Shown here: piece after piece, positions 1 through 7,922 of the stretch
Layout: every line of letters begins with the position of its first letter
Position numbering within the stretch: the first letter of the stretch is position 1
Origin: JBCBXA01 sp039816825
Lineage (GTDB): Bacteria > Pseudomonadota > Alphaproteobacteria > Rhizobiales > Rhizobiaceae
Direction: 5' to 3'
NCBI GenBank assembly: GCA_039816825.1
Contig: JBCBXA010000032.1
Location: 1 to 28,803 of the forward strand
Length of the DNA stretch: 28,803 bases
Translations under genes and position numbers: made by a program
The notes under the pieces: model-generated
What the model was told of the DNA's origin: nothing
Database searches by the model: none
The model's input: the letters and a program-made list of their open reading frames with translations, nothing else

Positions 1-582
1 ATTCGCCGCGCGGCGCAGCAGCTTCCCATGGGCAGGTGTCCAGATGGTGTCATCCACCGTCCAGCTGCGCCCATTGTCCTTGAGAACGGAGATGGCACTC
101 TCGGTTTCGCGCTCGTTAAAGCTGAACCGACGATCCGGCATGGGCCGCAGCCAAATGTCGGCATCGATGCCCATCTGGTGGCTTGCATGGCCTGAAAGCA
201 TCGGCCCACCCCGAGGCTGAGAAATATCGCCCACGAGAAGGCCCGGCCATCCATCCTGTGATGCAGCCTCCCGGCTCAGACGTTCGATCAGGGCGATCAT
301 GGCCGGATGCCCCCAACGGCGGTTGCGGCTCAGGCGCATGGCCTGCCAGGTCGGACCGTCAGCGGAGATTGCCTGACCCCCGGCGAGGCAGCCGCGCGTA
401 TAGGTACCGAAGGATGCTGGCGCCTGAGTGGATGGCAAAGGAGTGTAACCAAACAACTCTTTCGCCGGCGCCCAGTTTTGGCCTTGTGGTCCTGTTTCCG
501 GCCAGCTCTGCGCAAGTGTATCCGCTGTGACCAGCGATAGTGTTGCGATGGCGGCGGCGATGGTTCCGGCAAATTTGCGCAT
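1..582 (-). CDS. mepA: Penicillin-insensitive murein endopeptidase MepA, partial (C-terminus beyond left edge)
   Basis: Periplasmic LAS-family zinc metallopeptidase that cleaves cross-links between peptidoglycan stems. The 194 visible codons begin at an ATG at 582 with a signal peptide (basic MRKF, hydrophobic core, likely cleavage after residues 21-24) and stay open to base 1. Family blocks are clear: KELFG near residue 41, the CLAGG turn near 65, DGPTWQAMRLSRNR at about 75-88, the GWPGLLVGDIS block near 111, and SGHASHQMGIDADIW near 130. In that last block H135 and D142 form the HxxxxxxD zinc pair corresponding to H113/D120 of the E. coli enzyme. E. coli MepA is about 274 aa, so roughly 80 C-terminal residues, including the last His ligands, are missing. 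It is last in a same-strand run behind the YeeZ-like gene (63-bp gap), so it may be cotranscribed or have its own promoter in 583-645. Confidence 0.93.
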   Translation of the reverse strand, partial: MRKFAGTIAAAIATLSLVTADTLAQSWPETGPQGQNWAPAKELFGYTPLPSTQAPASFGTYTRGCLAGGQAISADGPTWQAMRLSRNRRWGHPAMIALIERLSREAASQDGWPGLLVGDISQPRGGPMLSGHASHQMGIDADIWLRPMPDRRFSFNERETESAISVLKDNGRSWTVDDTIWTPAHGKLLRRAAN

Positions 583-645
583 GTGAGCTCCCAAATCACC
601 CGCAGATTACCATTGATAGCTTGTATTGGCAGCCATTGGGTTGGC

Positions 646-1539
646 TCAGGTGCGCAGGGTTTTCACCTCGTCTCGCCAGCCTGCGCGCCACAAGTGATCA
701 AGAGCAACTTCATATGTCGGGAAGCGCGGCTGCCAGCCCAACTCCGCCTTCGCCTTGGCGTTGGAGACCCGCTTGTTCTCGCCATAGAAGCTGCGGGCCA
801 TGGGCGTCAGGTCGGCGGTTTCAAAGTCGATCTCAGCAGGCGGTTCAACGCCCATGATCCGCGCTGCCTCTGTCACCACGTCTTGCGGCGGCGCGGGCAT
901 ATCGTCAGTGATGTTGAAGATGCCGTTGGCCTTCTGTGTGCGGGCCAGCTCAAGCGCTGTTGCTATGTCGTCCGCATGGATGCGGTTGAACACCTGTCCC
1001 GGTTTCACCAGCCGCCGGGCGCGGCCCTTATCGAAATTCACAAATGTGTTCCGGCCGGGTCCGTAAATGCCAGACAGCCGAAAGATCGAAAGCGGGGTTT
1101 GAGCCACGTCCGCCGCTTCACGCCAGGCCGCCTCAGCCGCCAGCCTTTCATGAGAGCGGGTCGAAACCGGTTTGCAGGTGGTGGTTTCGTCCACCCATGC
1201 GCCATCATGATCCCCGTAAACTCCCACTGTGGACAGATATCCGATCCATTCGAGCCCGGGGCACACTGCTGAAAGCCCGCCCGTCTTTTCAATCGCCGAC
1301 AAGACGGGATCCGCTTCTCCTGGAGCGATGGACACGATCAGCGATTGGGTTTGCCGCAGTGCGTGCACAGCCGGTGCGGTCAGGCTCTCGCCATCAAAGA
1401 TCACCGGCTCTGCGCCAAGGGCTTCCAGCGCGCTGGCTTTCTCTCGTGAGCGGGTGGTTCCGAAGACCTGAGTCGCTCCAGCCAAATGTCGAAGAAAAGC
1501 GCGGGATGTGAAGCCGCCCCCGAAAATGAAAATGCTCAT
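646..1539 (-). CDS. YeeZ-like SDR-family NAD(P)-binding protein
   Basis: Atypical short-chain dehydrogenase/NAD-dependent epimerase-like protein, cytoplasmic; substrate unknown. The Rossmann fold opens at once with MSIFIFGGGFTSRAF, where the Gly-rich loop is at residues 7-12. The block GYLSTVGVYGDHDGAWVDE is typical of YeeZ-type proteins, and no normal YxxxK catalytic pair is seen, so dehydrogenase activity is uncertain. A longer frame reaches 1566, but the ATG at 1539 is chosen because it puts the fold at the N-terminus and overlaps the upstream queG stop as ATGA, indicating translational coupling. The length of 297 aa is normal for the family. It is third in the GST-queG-SDR run. Confidence 0.85.
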   Translation of the reverse strand: MSIFIFGGGFTSRAFLRHLAGATQVFGTTRSREKASALEALGAEPVIFDGESLTAPAVHALRQTQSLIVSIAPGEADPVLSAIEKTGGLSAVCPGLEWIGYLSTVGVYGDHDGAWVDETTTCKPVSTRSHERLAAEAAWREAADVAQTPLSIFRLSGIYGPGRNTFVNFDKGRARRLVKPGQVFNRIHADDIATALELARTQKANGIFNITDDMPAPPQDVVTEAARIMGVEPPAEIDFETADLTPMARSFYGENKRVSNAKAKAELGWQPRFPTYEVALDHLWRAGWRDEVKTLRT

Positions 1540-2717
1540 GCGTGTGTGTCGCGCGCCGCGTCCCATTCCGCAAGCACAGTTTCATCGGTTTCAGCGCCTG
1601 ACATCTCGGCGCGAGAGGATGCGAACTCCTGCATCGACAGGAGCTGTGACAGAGCCCACACAGCAGCCCCGCGAACCGTTGCGTCTTCGTCCCCCAGCAA
1701 CTGGATTGCCGAGCTTGCCAGTTCGGGTTCTGCGCTGTTGCCGATGGCAATCAGAACGTTGCGCACGAAGCGGTTGCGGCCAATGCGCTTGATGGGCGAG
1801 CCCGAGAACTTGGCCCTGAAGCGGGCGTCGTCCAGCGCGGCCAGTTCGCTGAGGGGAGGCGACAGAAGGTCGGCTCTGGCATGGAGCTTGGCTTCCCTCG
1901 ACGCGCTGGCGAACTTGTTCCAAGGGCAGGCGGCCAGGCAATCGTCACAACCATAAATGCGATTGCCCATGGCTGACCGAAACTGTGGATCAATCGGCCC
2001 CGCATGCTCAATCGTCAGATAGGAGATGCACCGCCTTGCATCGAGCCGGTAGGGCGCGGGGAAGGCGTTGGTCGGGCATATGTCCAGACAGGCGGAGCAG
2101 GAACCGCAATGGTCTGTCTCCGGCGGGTCCGGAGGCAATTCCAGGGTGGTCAGGATCGAGCCGAGGAATAGAAACGATCCGTGATCCCGGTTTACCAGAT
2201 TGGTGTGCTTGCCCTGCCAGCCAATGCCAGCGCGCGCGGCCAGCGGCTTCTCCATTAGGGGCGCGGTGTCGACAAACACTTTGACATCGGTTTCGCAGCC
2301 GCGCTGTCGGGCGCTGGCAACAAGCTTTGAAGCCAGCGTCTTCAGCTTGCCCTTGATGATATCGTGATAGTCCCGGTTGCGGGCATAGACCGAGATGGTG
2401 CCGCTGGTCCGTGCGTTCAGATCGGCTTGCAAGGCGGTCAACGGGTCGCCATCGGGCCCGTAATTAAAGCCCAGCATGATGACGGACTGCGCTTCACCCC
2501 ACATGGCCTGTGGGTCGGCCCGTCGGTCTGCTGTTTCCGACATCCAGTCCATGGATGCATGGTGTCCATCGGCCAAGGCTGTATTGAGCCGTTCGGCCCA
2601 CTGAGGATCGCCCTGAGCTCCGGTGACCCGGCATACGCCAAAACCAAGCGCCTGAGCGTCCGCGATGAGCTTGGTTTTGAGCGCTTTGGCCGAAGGTTCA
2701 GAAGTCGAGGTCGGCAT
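1536..2717 (-). CDS. queG: Epoxyqueuosine reductase QueG
   Basis: Catalyses the last step of queuosine synthesis, reducing epoxyqueuosine in tRNA to queuosine, using a cobalamin cofactor and two [4Fe-4S] clusters; cytoplasmic. The 393-aa product has the N-terminal cobalamin-binding half with the block FVDTAPLMEK, whose D150 matches the catalytic Asp position, followed by GIGWQGKHTNLV. The ferredoxin-like part carries C204, C207, C210 and C214 (CGSCSACLDICP), then C230, C257, C260 and C264 (CDDCLAACPWNKF). The C-terminus holds HEAT-like helices (about 325-375). The start at 2717 overlaps the end of the GST gene by 20 bp, and no strong Shine-Dalgarno is seen, suggesting coupled translation. The identification is firm. 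Confidence 0.97.
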   Translation of the reverse strand: MPTSTSEPSAKALKTKLIADAQALGFGVCRVTGAQGDPQWAERLNTALADGHHASMDWMSETADRRADPQAMWGEAQSVIMLGFNYGPDGDPLTALQADLNARTSGTISVYARNRDYHDIIKGKLKTLASKLVASARQRGCETDVKVFVDTAPLMEKPLAARAGIGWQGKHTNLVNRDHGSFLFLGSILTTLELPPDPPETDHCGSCSACLDICPTNAFPAPYRLDARRCISYLTIEHAGPIDPQFRSAMGNRIYGCDDCLAACPWNKFASASREAKLHARADLLSPPLSELAALDDARFRAKFSGSPIKRIGRNRFVRNVLIAIGNSAEPELASSAIQLLGDEDATVRGAAVWALSQLLSMQEFASSRAEMSGAETDETVLAEWDAARDTHA

Positions 2718-3390
2718 AGTGCGGCACTGGCTGCAGGCCGCGCAGCCGGTCAGCCAGGAGCGGCCGGAAGGATGGGCGAGACTTCATGCGCGAATACCAA
2801 TCCTTCAGATTGGGATAGTCGTCGAATGGCACTTCGCCGATGTAATCGAGGCATGAGAGAGCGGCGGCAGCGGCGAGATCGGCCACACTCATCTGGTCAC
2901 CGCCCATCCAGGATCGCGTGCCAGCGAGCCACTCGGAATACTGCATGTGATAGGTGATGTTGGCGCGGGCCGCGCGGATGGTTCCGGCGTCGGGTGATCC
3001 GCCTCCCTGTTCATGGGTCATGAACAGCTTCTCCACCCGCTCCCGCACCAGATAGCGGGTCACGTCTGTCTCGAGCTTGCCCAGATACCAGTCGACCAAT
3101 CGTCTGGCTTCAGCCCGGTCGAACGGGTCTTCTGGCATCAGCCGCCGCTCCCGCGCCATCGTGCCTCGAGTCTCGTCCAGATATTCGGACACCGGGCCGT
3201 AGCCACATATGGCGGGGCGGGCATCTTCCACCAGCACGGGCAGCGTGCCGAGCGGGTTCATGGTCAAAAAGGCTGGGTCGCGCTCCCACAATCGTTGCTC
3301 AATAGGCGTGAACTCGACGTCATATTCTGACAGGGCCAGCCGGGCGAAACGCGCCGCCGCTGAGATGGGGTGATGGTGAAGCGTCAACAT
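2698..3390 (-). CDS. Glutathione S-transferase family protein
   Basis: Cytoplasmic two-domain GST-like protein of 230 aa. The N-terminal thioredoxin-like domain (1-80) starts MLTLHHHPIS and contains NPLGTLPVL with the family's cis-Pro, followed by a Tyr/Ser-rich glutathione-site region (CGYGPVSEYLDE). The all-helical C-terminal domain includes the N-capping block MSVADLAAAAALSCLDY near 167. The substrate cannot be predicted; an N-terminal Ser at position 10 could be the catalytic residue. First gene of the minus-strand run (GST, queG, SDR, perhaps mepA) and divergent from uppP across a 97-bp gap that must hold both promoters. No clear consensus promoter was found there. Confidence 0.9.
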   Translation of the reverse strand: MLTLHHHPISAAARFARLALSEYDVEFTPIEQRLWERDPAFLTMNPLGTLPVLVEDARPAICGYGPVSEYLDETRGTMARERRLMPEDPFDRAEARRLVDWYLGKLETDVTRYLVRERVEKLFMTHEQGGGSPDAGTIRAARANITYHMQYSEWLAGTRSWMGGDQMSVADLAAAAALSCLDYIGEVPFDDYPNLKDWYSRMKSRPSFRPLLADRLRGLQPVPHYADLDF

Positions 3391-3487
3391 GGCTGCAATC
3401 TATCTGGCCCGGCGCAATAGACAATCTTTAGCTTTGTCCGATAGCGCTTTGCCAGTTGACGAAAACTGTGGCGGCGCCGGGGGATTT

Positions 3488-4294
3488 ATGGAAACGCAGA
3501 CCATCGTTCAGGCGATCATTCTGGGCTTTATTGAAGGGCTGACGGAGTTCATCCCCGTTTCATCGACCGGCCACATCCTGTTGGCCGGCGAGTTTCTGGG
3601 CTTCAGTTCTGAAGGCAAGGTGTTTGAAATCGTGATCCAGCTGGGCGCGATCCTGGCGATCATATCGGTCTATTTCGCGCGCCTGTGGAACCTTCTCATC
3701 ACACTGCCCACCAGCCCGGAGAGCCGCCGCTTCGTCTTTGGGATTGTGCTGGCCTTTCTGCCAGCAGCTTTTGCTGGCGTTCTGCTTCACGGTTTCATCA
3801 AGGAAGTGCTCTTCGAAACGCCCGTGCTGATCTGCATATCATTGATCGTGGGCGGGCTCATTCTGCTCTGGATCGACCGCCTGCCTCTGACACCCCGCTA
3901 CACCGATGTCACCGAGTACCCGTTGTCCCTGTGCCTGAAGATCGGCCTGTGCCAGGTGCTTGCCCTTGTTCCGGGCACATCGCGCAGCGGGGCCACGATT
4001 GCCGGCTCGCTGCTCATGGGAACCGACAAGCGCTCGGCGGCGGAGTTCACCTTCTTTCTCGCCATGCCCACCATGTTCGGTGCTGTGGTCTATGACATGT
4101 ATCAGAACCGCGATGTCCTCAGTGCTGATGACCTTGGTATCATCGCCATCGGCTTTGTTGTCGCGTTCTTCTCGGCGCTCGTGGTGGTCCGAAAGCTCCT
4201 CGATTTCGTCACGAGCTACGGGTTCGCGCCCTTTGCCTACTGGCGTCTTTTCGTTGGAACAATTGGTCTGATCGGCCTCTACGCGGCGGCGTGA
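3488..4294 (+). CDS. uppP: Undecaprenyl-diphosphatase UppP (BacA)
   Basis: Integral membrane phosphatase that recycles undecaprenyl diphosphate to the monophosphate carrier used for peptidoglycan and other envelope polymers; overexpression gives bacitracin resistance. The 268-aa product shows both family signatures: the N-terminal GFIEGLTEFIPVSSTGH at residues 13-29 (E16, E20, H29) and PGTSRSG at 162-168 (R166). Several hydrophobic segments span the rest. The frame extends upstream to 3389, but the ATG at 3488 is preferred because it begins at the conserved N-terminus (METQTIVQAIILG) and has a G-rich Shine-Dalgarno stretch just before it. It is monocistronic by layout, convergent with the next minus-strand gene. 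Confidence 0.97.
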   Translation: METQTIVQAIILGFIEGLTEFIPVSSTGHILLAGEFLGFSSEGKVFEIVIQLGAILAIISVYFARLWNLLITLPTSPESRRFVFGIVLAFLPAAFAGVLLHGFIKEVLFETPVLICISLIVGGLILLWIDRLPLTPRYTDVTEYPLSLCLKIGLCQVLALVPGTSRSGATIAGSLLMGTDKRSAAEFTFFLAMPTMFGAVVYDMYQNRDVLSADDLGIIAIGFVVAFFSALVVVRKLLDFVTSYGFAPFAYWRLFVGTIGLIGLYAAA

Positions 4295-4319
4295 CGCGCG
4301 CAAAGGCCGATCCGCTTAC

Positions 4320-4371
4320 ATCGGCGCCATTCAAATTAGCGCCAATCACATCGGCGCCAATCACATCAGCG
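4320..4371. repeat. 15-bp tandem repeat encoding a pentapeptide-repeat-like string on the minus strand
   Basis: Three and a half imperfect 15-bp units lie at 4320-4334, 4335-4349, 4350-4364 and 4365-4371, each centred on (G/A)GCGCC. Read on the minus strand they give ADVIG, ADVIG, ANLNG, ADVSG, the A(D/N)LxG pattern of pentapeptide-repeat proteins. The string sits between the convergent uppP and the exported-protein gene, out of frame with the latter, whose last bases it overlaps. The GGCGCC cores at 4323-4328 and 4353-4358 are self-complementary and could form a hairpin acting as a transcription barrier. A remnant of a pentapeptide gene is an inference. Confidence 0.7.
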
Positions 4372-6381
4372 AAAGGCCGCGCCCAACGCAACGGGAAGCA
4401 TGCCAAACAGATTTGGCACACGTATCTCGATCCCATTGATCTCGATCAGTTCGCCCCGCGCGTCTGGGATGTTGATATCCCAGACATCAACCCGATCTGC
4501 ACCCTCGCCCTCACTTCTGGCGATGGCCGTCATGACGTTGATGGCCGACAGGCTCAGCCGTAACACCTGTTGCCGTTCTCGCCATTCCCGCCGAGCCCGG
4601 GGCTCAGCGTCCGGTCCGGGTTCAGGTTGGCCCAACCCTATATCCATAAGCTCCCGCAGATTGTCGAGACCCCGCAATTCAGTTGAAGCCGTGCCCTCGT
4701 AGGGAGGAAAGGCAAGCAGCCATGACGGGTAGAACGTCAAATCCGATTCCGTACGAAAGCCAAATCCTGCACCATCAAAAAACGTGTCGGACACAACCAG
4801 ATTGGGTTTGAGGGTGGTGAACCACAGGCCCAGCGGCATCACCAGCTCAAAGGGCTCCGCGCCGGCGGGCACGATGGTCCCCTCCGATATCCGCCTGAGG
4901 AGAGGCAGTTGCAAACCGTCCAGCGTGAAATCGTAGTTGAAGGCACGGGGCAGCTGGATCTCCTGAATCCGGGCCTGGTCGGCATCCGCTCCCGGCGGCA
5001 GTCGCAGCTTGATGTCGCTGGCGCCCTGAGCAAACGCAAATAGGCCTTCGCCATCGCCCGATCCGCCGAGCCCTTCCATTCGGATTTCACCGCTATAGGC
5101 GCCAAGGTCGACGCCACCCGCATTGGGGCGTCGGCTGACGACGGAAACCTTCTGGGCTGCTGTTTCCAGCGTCAGCGTGTCAAAGCCGAGAACACCATCC
5201 AACAGGCCGCCCAGGTCGATTTCCACGGCGGCACCCTGCTCAGCGGCCGTCAGCAGGCCGATGGCTTCAATGATTCCGGCAATCGGAATGTCGGAACCAC
5301 GCAGCGTGGATGACGCGCTCTCAACACTGTTGTTGTTAAGGCGGTCGGTGAATCCAGCGTCTTCGATGCTGCGGCCTTCCACGCTGATTGTGGCCTCACG
5401 CCATTGCTGTGGCGTTGCGTCCTGCAGACCCAGTGATGCGCCCAAAGCGCCAATCTGAAGTGTCCCGCTTCTGCCGCCGGTCTGGGTCACCGAAAGGCCT
5501 TCTCCTGACAGTTCCAGCGAAAGCAGAGCGTAGGTTTCGGCTCGAAGGCTTTCGAAAAAGCGCAGGGCCGCGCTCTGGTCTCCCTGCATGGCGCCCAGCA
5601 GGACAAACCGGCTGACGATCGCATAAAGGTCGACCGGTTCTTCACCATTGGCTTTCAGTTCAGCAAACAGGCTGTCCAGCGTCACATCATTTTCCGGCAG
5701 GCCAGTGGTGCGCACGTCCTGCGTCTCGATTCGCAAAACGCTGTTTTCCGCCACGGCGCCGTCAGCCGCTACAGCGCCCTGCTGGTCCACAGCGAGAGCC
5801 AAACGCCCCAGATCAACCTGCATCGTTTGGCCGCCCAACGTCCGCACCTGCAGGGCCTCAAGGGCAAATTCCAGATCGGAGTACGAACGGCTCTCCGGCG
5901 ACCACAGGCCGGTCACACTCGAAGCCCCAATCTCCAGTACAGCTGCCCCAAACAGCGGCACCGATGAGGGCAGGGAAAAGTCACTCACCCGGAGCGCATC
6001 GCCCTCTGGCGTGAGTGTGAACGCAATGCCGTCAAGCGGTACAATGCCCATCAGCAGTGGGCTTTGCAGCACCACACGAAAGCCACCATCCAGCTCCGAT
6101 ACATCGACTTCCTGCACGATGAGAGGCCCCAGCACCGTGATGGGCAGCGGCGCAGCAAGGCCGGCGAGAATGTCATTGCGAATGCTCTCAACCGTGGGCG
6201 CCGCCGTCTGCGCGTGGGCCACCTGAACGCCGATCAGGGGTAAAGATCCGGCAAAGGGTGTCAGGCTGGAGCCCAAACCGATGCCCAGCCCAAGAGCCAG
6301 GGCGGTGTTTCGCAGTTTTTGCGTAAGGCAGCGCGGCTTACGCGATAGTGCGGGCGATGTGGGGGCGGTCTGGAATGGCAT
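4366..6381 (-). CDS. Large exported protein of unknown function
   Basis: I do not recognise a family. The 671-aa product starts with a long basic n-region, then a hydrophobic segment (about residues 27-50) ending in an AHA|QT-like signal peptidase I site near 57, so it is likely periplasmic or outer-membrane associated. The rest is a mix of beta-type segments and acidic loops with no cysteine, no obvious transmembrane helix and no enzymatic motif. Two similar-looking halves of alternating hydrophobic strands suggest repeated beta domains, but this is only an impression. The ATG at 6381 has GGAG seven bases upstream, supporting the start. It lies 68 bp downstream of the NDUFA9-like gene on the same strand and could share its transcript. 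Confidence 0.85.
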   Translation of the reverse strand: MPFQTAPTSPALSRKPRCLTQKLRNTALALGLGIGLGSSLTPFAGSLPLIGVQVAHAQTAAPTVESIRNDILAGLAAPLPITVLGPLIVQEVDVSELDGGFRVVLQSPLLMGIVPLDGIAFTLTPEGDALRVSDFSLPSSVPLFGAAVLEIGASSVTGLWSPESRSYSDLEFALEALQVRTLGGQTMQVDLGRLALAVDQQGAVAADGAVAENSVLRIETQDVRTTGLPENDVTLDSLFAELKANGEEPVDLYAIVSRFVLLGAMQGDQSAALRFFESLRAETYALLSLELSGEGLSVTQTGGRSGTLQIGALGASLGLQDATPQQWREATISVEGRSIEDAGFTDRLNNNSVESASSTLRGSDIPIAGIIEAIGLLTAAEQGAAVEIDLGGLLDGVLGFDTLTLETAAQKVSVVSRRPNAGGVDLGAYSGEIRMEGLGGSGDGEGLFAFAQGASDIKLRLPPGADADQARIQEIQLPRAFNYDFTLDGLQLPLLRRISEGTIVPAGAEPFELVMPLGLWFTTLKPNLVVSDTFFDGAGFGFRTESDLTFYPSWLLAFPPYEGTASTELRGLDNLRELMDIGLGQPEPGPDAEPRARREWRERQQVLRLSLSAINVMTAIARSEGEGADRVDVWDINIPDARGELIEINGIEIRVPNLFGMLPVALGAAFR

Positions 6382-6449
6382 CGGTGTCTCCGTTTCTTCT
6401 GAACGGACCGTAAGCTGCCTTTAGGGAAAGAAAAAGATGGCCCACCAAT

Positions 6450-7409
6450 CTAGTCGAGATTTTCCGCGTACTGCCCCTTGTCCCGATAGACATAGAGATA
6501 ATTTGGCAAAACCGATGCCAGCGCCGTGGGGGCGACCCCCAGATCCTCAATGGTTCGCCCGTCCGCCTTCGCTTCGGCGCTGACGATATTGTCCTGCTTC
6601 AGCAACTCCACCTGATCGGCAGTGATGGGCGGGTTAGGTAACATGCCCAGGATTTTTCCCTGCAGGGTGGCGATGGGGAAGGGAATATTTGCGATCCGCC
6701 GCCTGCGTCCGATCACTTCGAGCATCTGCTCGATCAACTCACGGAAGCTCTTTACTTCCGGGCCACCCACTTCGTAAGTGGTTCCAGCACGGCCTTTGCC
6801 CTCCATCGCATTGACGATGGCCTGAGCGACATCATCGACATAGATGGGCTGGAAGCGCGTATCAGCTCCCACCAGCGGGATGATCGGCGATAGGGTGGCC
6901 ATCTTTGCAAAGCGATTGAAGAACGCGTCTTCCGTGCCGAAAATGATCGAAGGGCGGATAATGGTTGCGTCGGGAACAGCGTCGATCACCGCGCGTTCTC
7001 CAGCCGCTTTCGTGCGTCCATAGGCGGAGGTTGAAGCCTCATCGGCGCCGATGGCCGATATATGGGTCAGCCCAACACCATGCTGCCCGCAGGACTGTGC
7101 GATGGAAGCGGCGCCTTCCTTCTGAATGGCGTTGAAGGTCTGCTTGCCGCCTTCCGCAAGGATAGCGACCAGATTGATCACGTGGTCCGACCCTTCCACG
7201 GCCCGGTCTACGGACCACCGATATCGCAAATTGGCCTGCACGGCCTGCACCTGTCCCACCGGCCCCAAAGGCTGCAGATGCATCGCCAGGTCCGGTCTGC
7301 GTACGGCGGCTCGCACGCGATAGCCGCGCTTAGCCAATTCTCCGCACACATAGCGCCCCACAAATCCAGAGCCACCAAAAACCGTGACGAGTTTGCCGTT
7401 GTAAGCCAT
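6450..7409 (-). CDS. Complex I NDUFA9-subunit-like SDR protein
   Basis: Atypical short-chain dehydrogenase related to the NDUFA9 accessory subunit of mitochondrial NADH:quinone oxidoreductase. In alphaproteobacteria the family binds NADPH; its role in complex I or quinone metabolism is not settled. The 319-aa product has the nucleotide-binding loop GGSGFVGR at residues 12-19 and SAYGRTKAAGE with Y130 and K134 in the YxxxK position. It also carries IRPSIIFGTEDAFFNRFA, characteristic of this subfamily, and a C-terminal region rich in short helices. The ATG at 7409 is preceded by a weak GGGG element. No complex I genes are in the window. The family call is strong; the function is inferred. Confidence 0.93.
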   Translation of the reverse strand: MAYNGKLVTVFGGSGFVGRYVCGELAKRGYRVRAAVRRPDLAMHLQPLGPVGQVQAVQANLRYRWSVDRAVEGSDHVINLVAILAEGGKQTFNAIQKEGAASIAQSCGQHGVGLTHISAIGADEASTSAYGRTKAAGERAVIDAVPDATIIRPSIIFGTEDAFFNRFAKMATLSPIIPLVGADTRFQPIYVDDVAQAIVNAMEGKGRAGTTYEVGGPEVKSFRELIEQMLEVIGRRRRIANIPFPIATLQGKILGMLPNPPITADQVELLKQDNIVSAEAKADGRTIEDLGVAPTALASVLPNYLYVYRDKGQYAENLD

Positions 7410-7497
7410 CGATCAACCCCAAATGCTCCAGCCATTGTGCTGGATGTATCCGCCCGTCTGGTAGCCCGTTTGATCCCGCCTGAACAAGGCCTTCCAT

Positions 7498-7514
7498 AGG
7501 GGCAATTCGCCCCT
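7498..7514. other. Short GC hairpin upstream of the NDUFA9-like gene
   Basis: AGGGGC at 7498-7503 pairs with GCCCCT at 7509-7514 across the loop AATTC. On the plus strand it is followed by a T-rich stretch, but no plus-strand gene ends nearby. On the minus strand it would lie about 90 bases upstream of the NDUFA9-like start, in a possible leader. Its function is unknown. Confidence 0.35.
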
Positions 7515-7647
7515 TCATTTTGGCTGATCAGACGAAGGTGCCAGCAAAGAGAGCGTCAGTTTGGTGAGATAGCACGGCTCGGCCAGTTCCTGCGCTGCTG
7601 GATGTTGAGGCGGCGTCACAAAGGGCGCAATCGTGCCCATCAGGGCG

Positions 7648-7676
7648 TTGACTTGGCCATCACCGGGTCCTATCAA
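7648..7676 (+). promoter_or_regulatory. Sigma-70-type promoter of the tRNA-Leu gene
   Basis: TTGACT (7648-7653) and TATCAA (7671-7676) are separated by exactly 17 bases. The predicted start near 7683 lies about 16 bases before the mature tRNA 5' end. The -35 matches consensus at five of six positions and the -10 at four of six; spacing and position make it the natural promoter for the tRNA. Confidence 0.65.
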
Positions 7677-7698
7677 CCGCCAGCTTCATCAAGCCCGT

Positions 7699-7785
7699 GC
7701 CCAGATGGCGGAATTGGTAGACGCGCCAGCTTCAGGTGCTGGTGTCCGTATGGACGTGGAGGTTCGAGTCCTCTTCTGGGCACCA
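7699..7785 (+). tRNA. tRNA-Leu (anticodon CAG)
   Basis: A complete 87-nt class II tRNA. Acceptor strands GCCCAGA (7699-7705) and TCTGGGC (7775-7781) pair perfectly, followed by discriminator A and an encoded CCA (7783-7785). The anticodon stem CCAGC/GCTGG encloses the loop TTCAGGT with CAG at 7733-7735, reading CUG leucine codons. A variable arm typical of tRNA-Leu and the T-loop GGTTCGAGTCC follow. It stands alone between a minus-strand SDR gene and the minus-strand otn operon, with no sign of an integrated element at its 3' end. Confidence 0.98.
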
Positions 7786-7821
7786 TTTCTTCTGAAATCC
7801 GTCGTTCGTTTGCTCAGCCCT

Positions 7822-7845
7822 CAACTTGCGAGTTGCAGCTCTTTT
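7822..7845 (+). terminator. Weak candidate terminator after tRNA-Leu
   Basis: CAACT/AGTTG (7822-7826 and 7831-7835) forms a 5-bp hairpin with a TGCG loop, followed a few bases later by TTTT at 7842-7845. The stem is short and AU-rich, so this is only a weak intrinsic terminator candidate. Confidence 0.25.
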
Positions 7846-7922
7846 CCGTGTGGCGCAACTCCGCCGGATTTATCGATGGATAGGTGGTTTGCGGTGTTCA
7901 GACGCGGTCACCAGGTTTTGGC

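Noticed and set aside
583..1272. A 229-aa plus-strand ORF
   Set aside because: Antisense shadow of the YeeZ-like gene, with no family features.
7515..7640. A 41-aa minus-strand ORF between the NDUFA9-like gene and tRNA-Leu
   Set aside because: No Shine-Dalgarno and no recognisable feature, and its upstream part is antisense to the tRNA promoter; likely chance.
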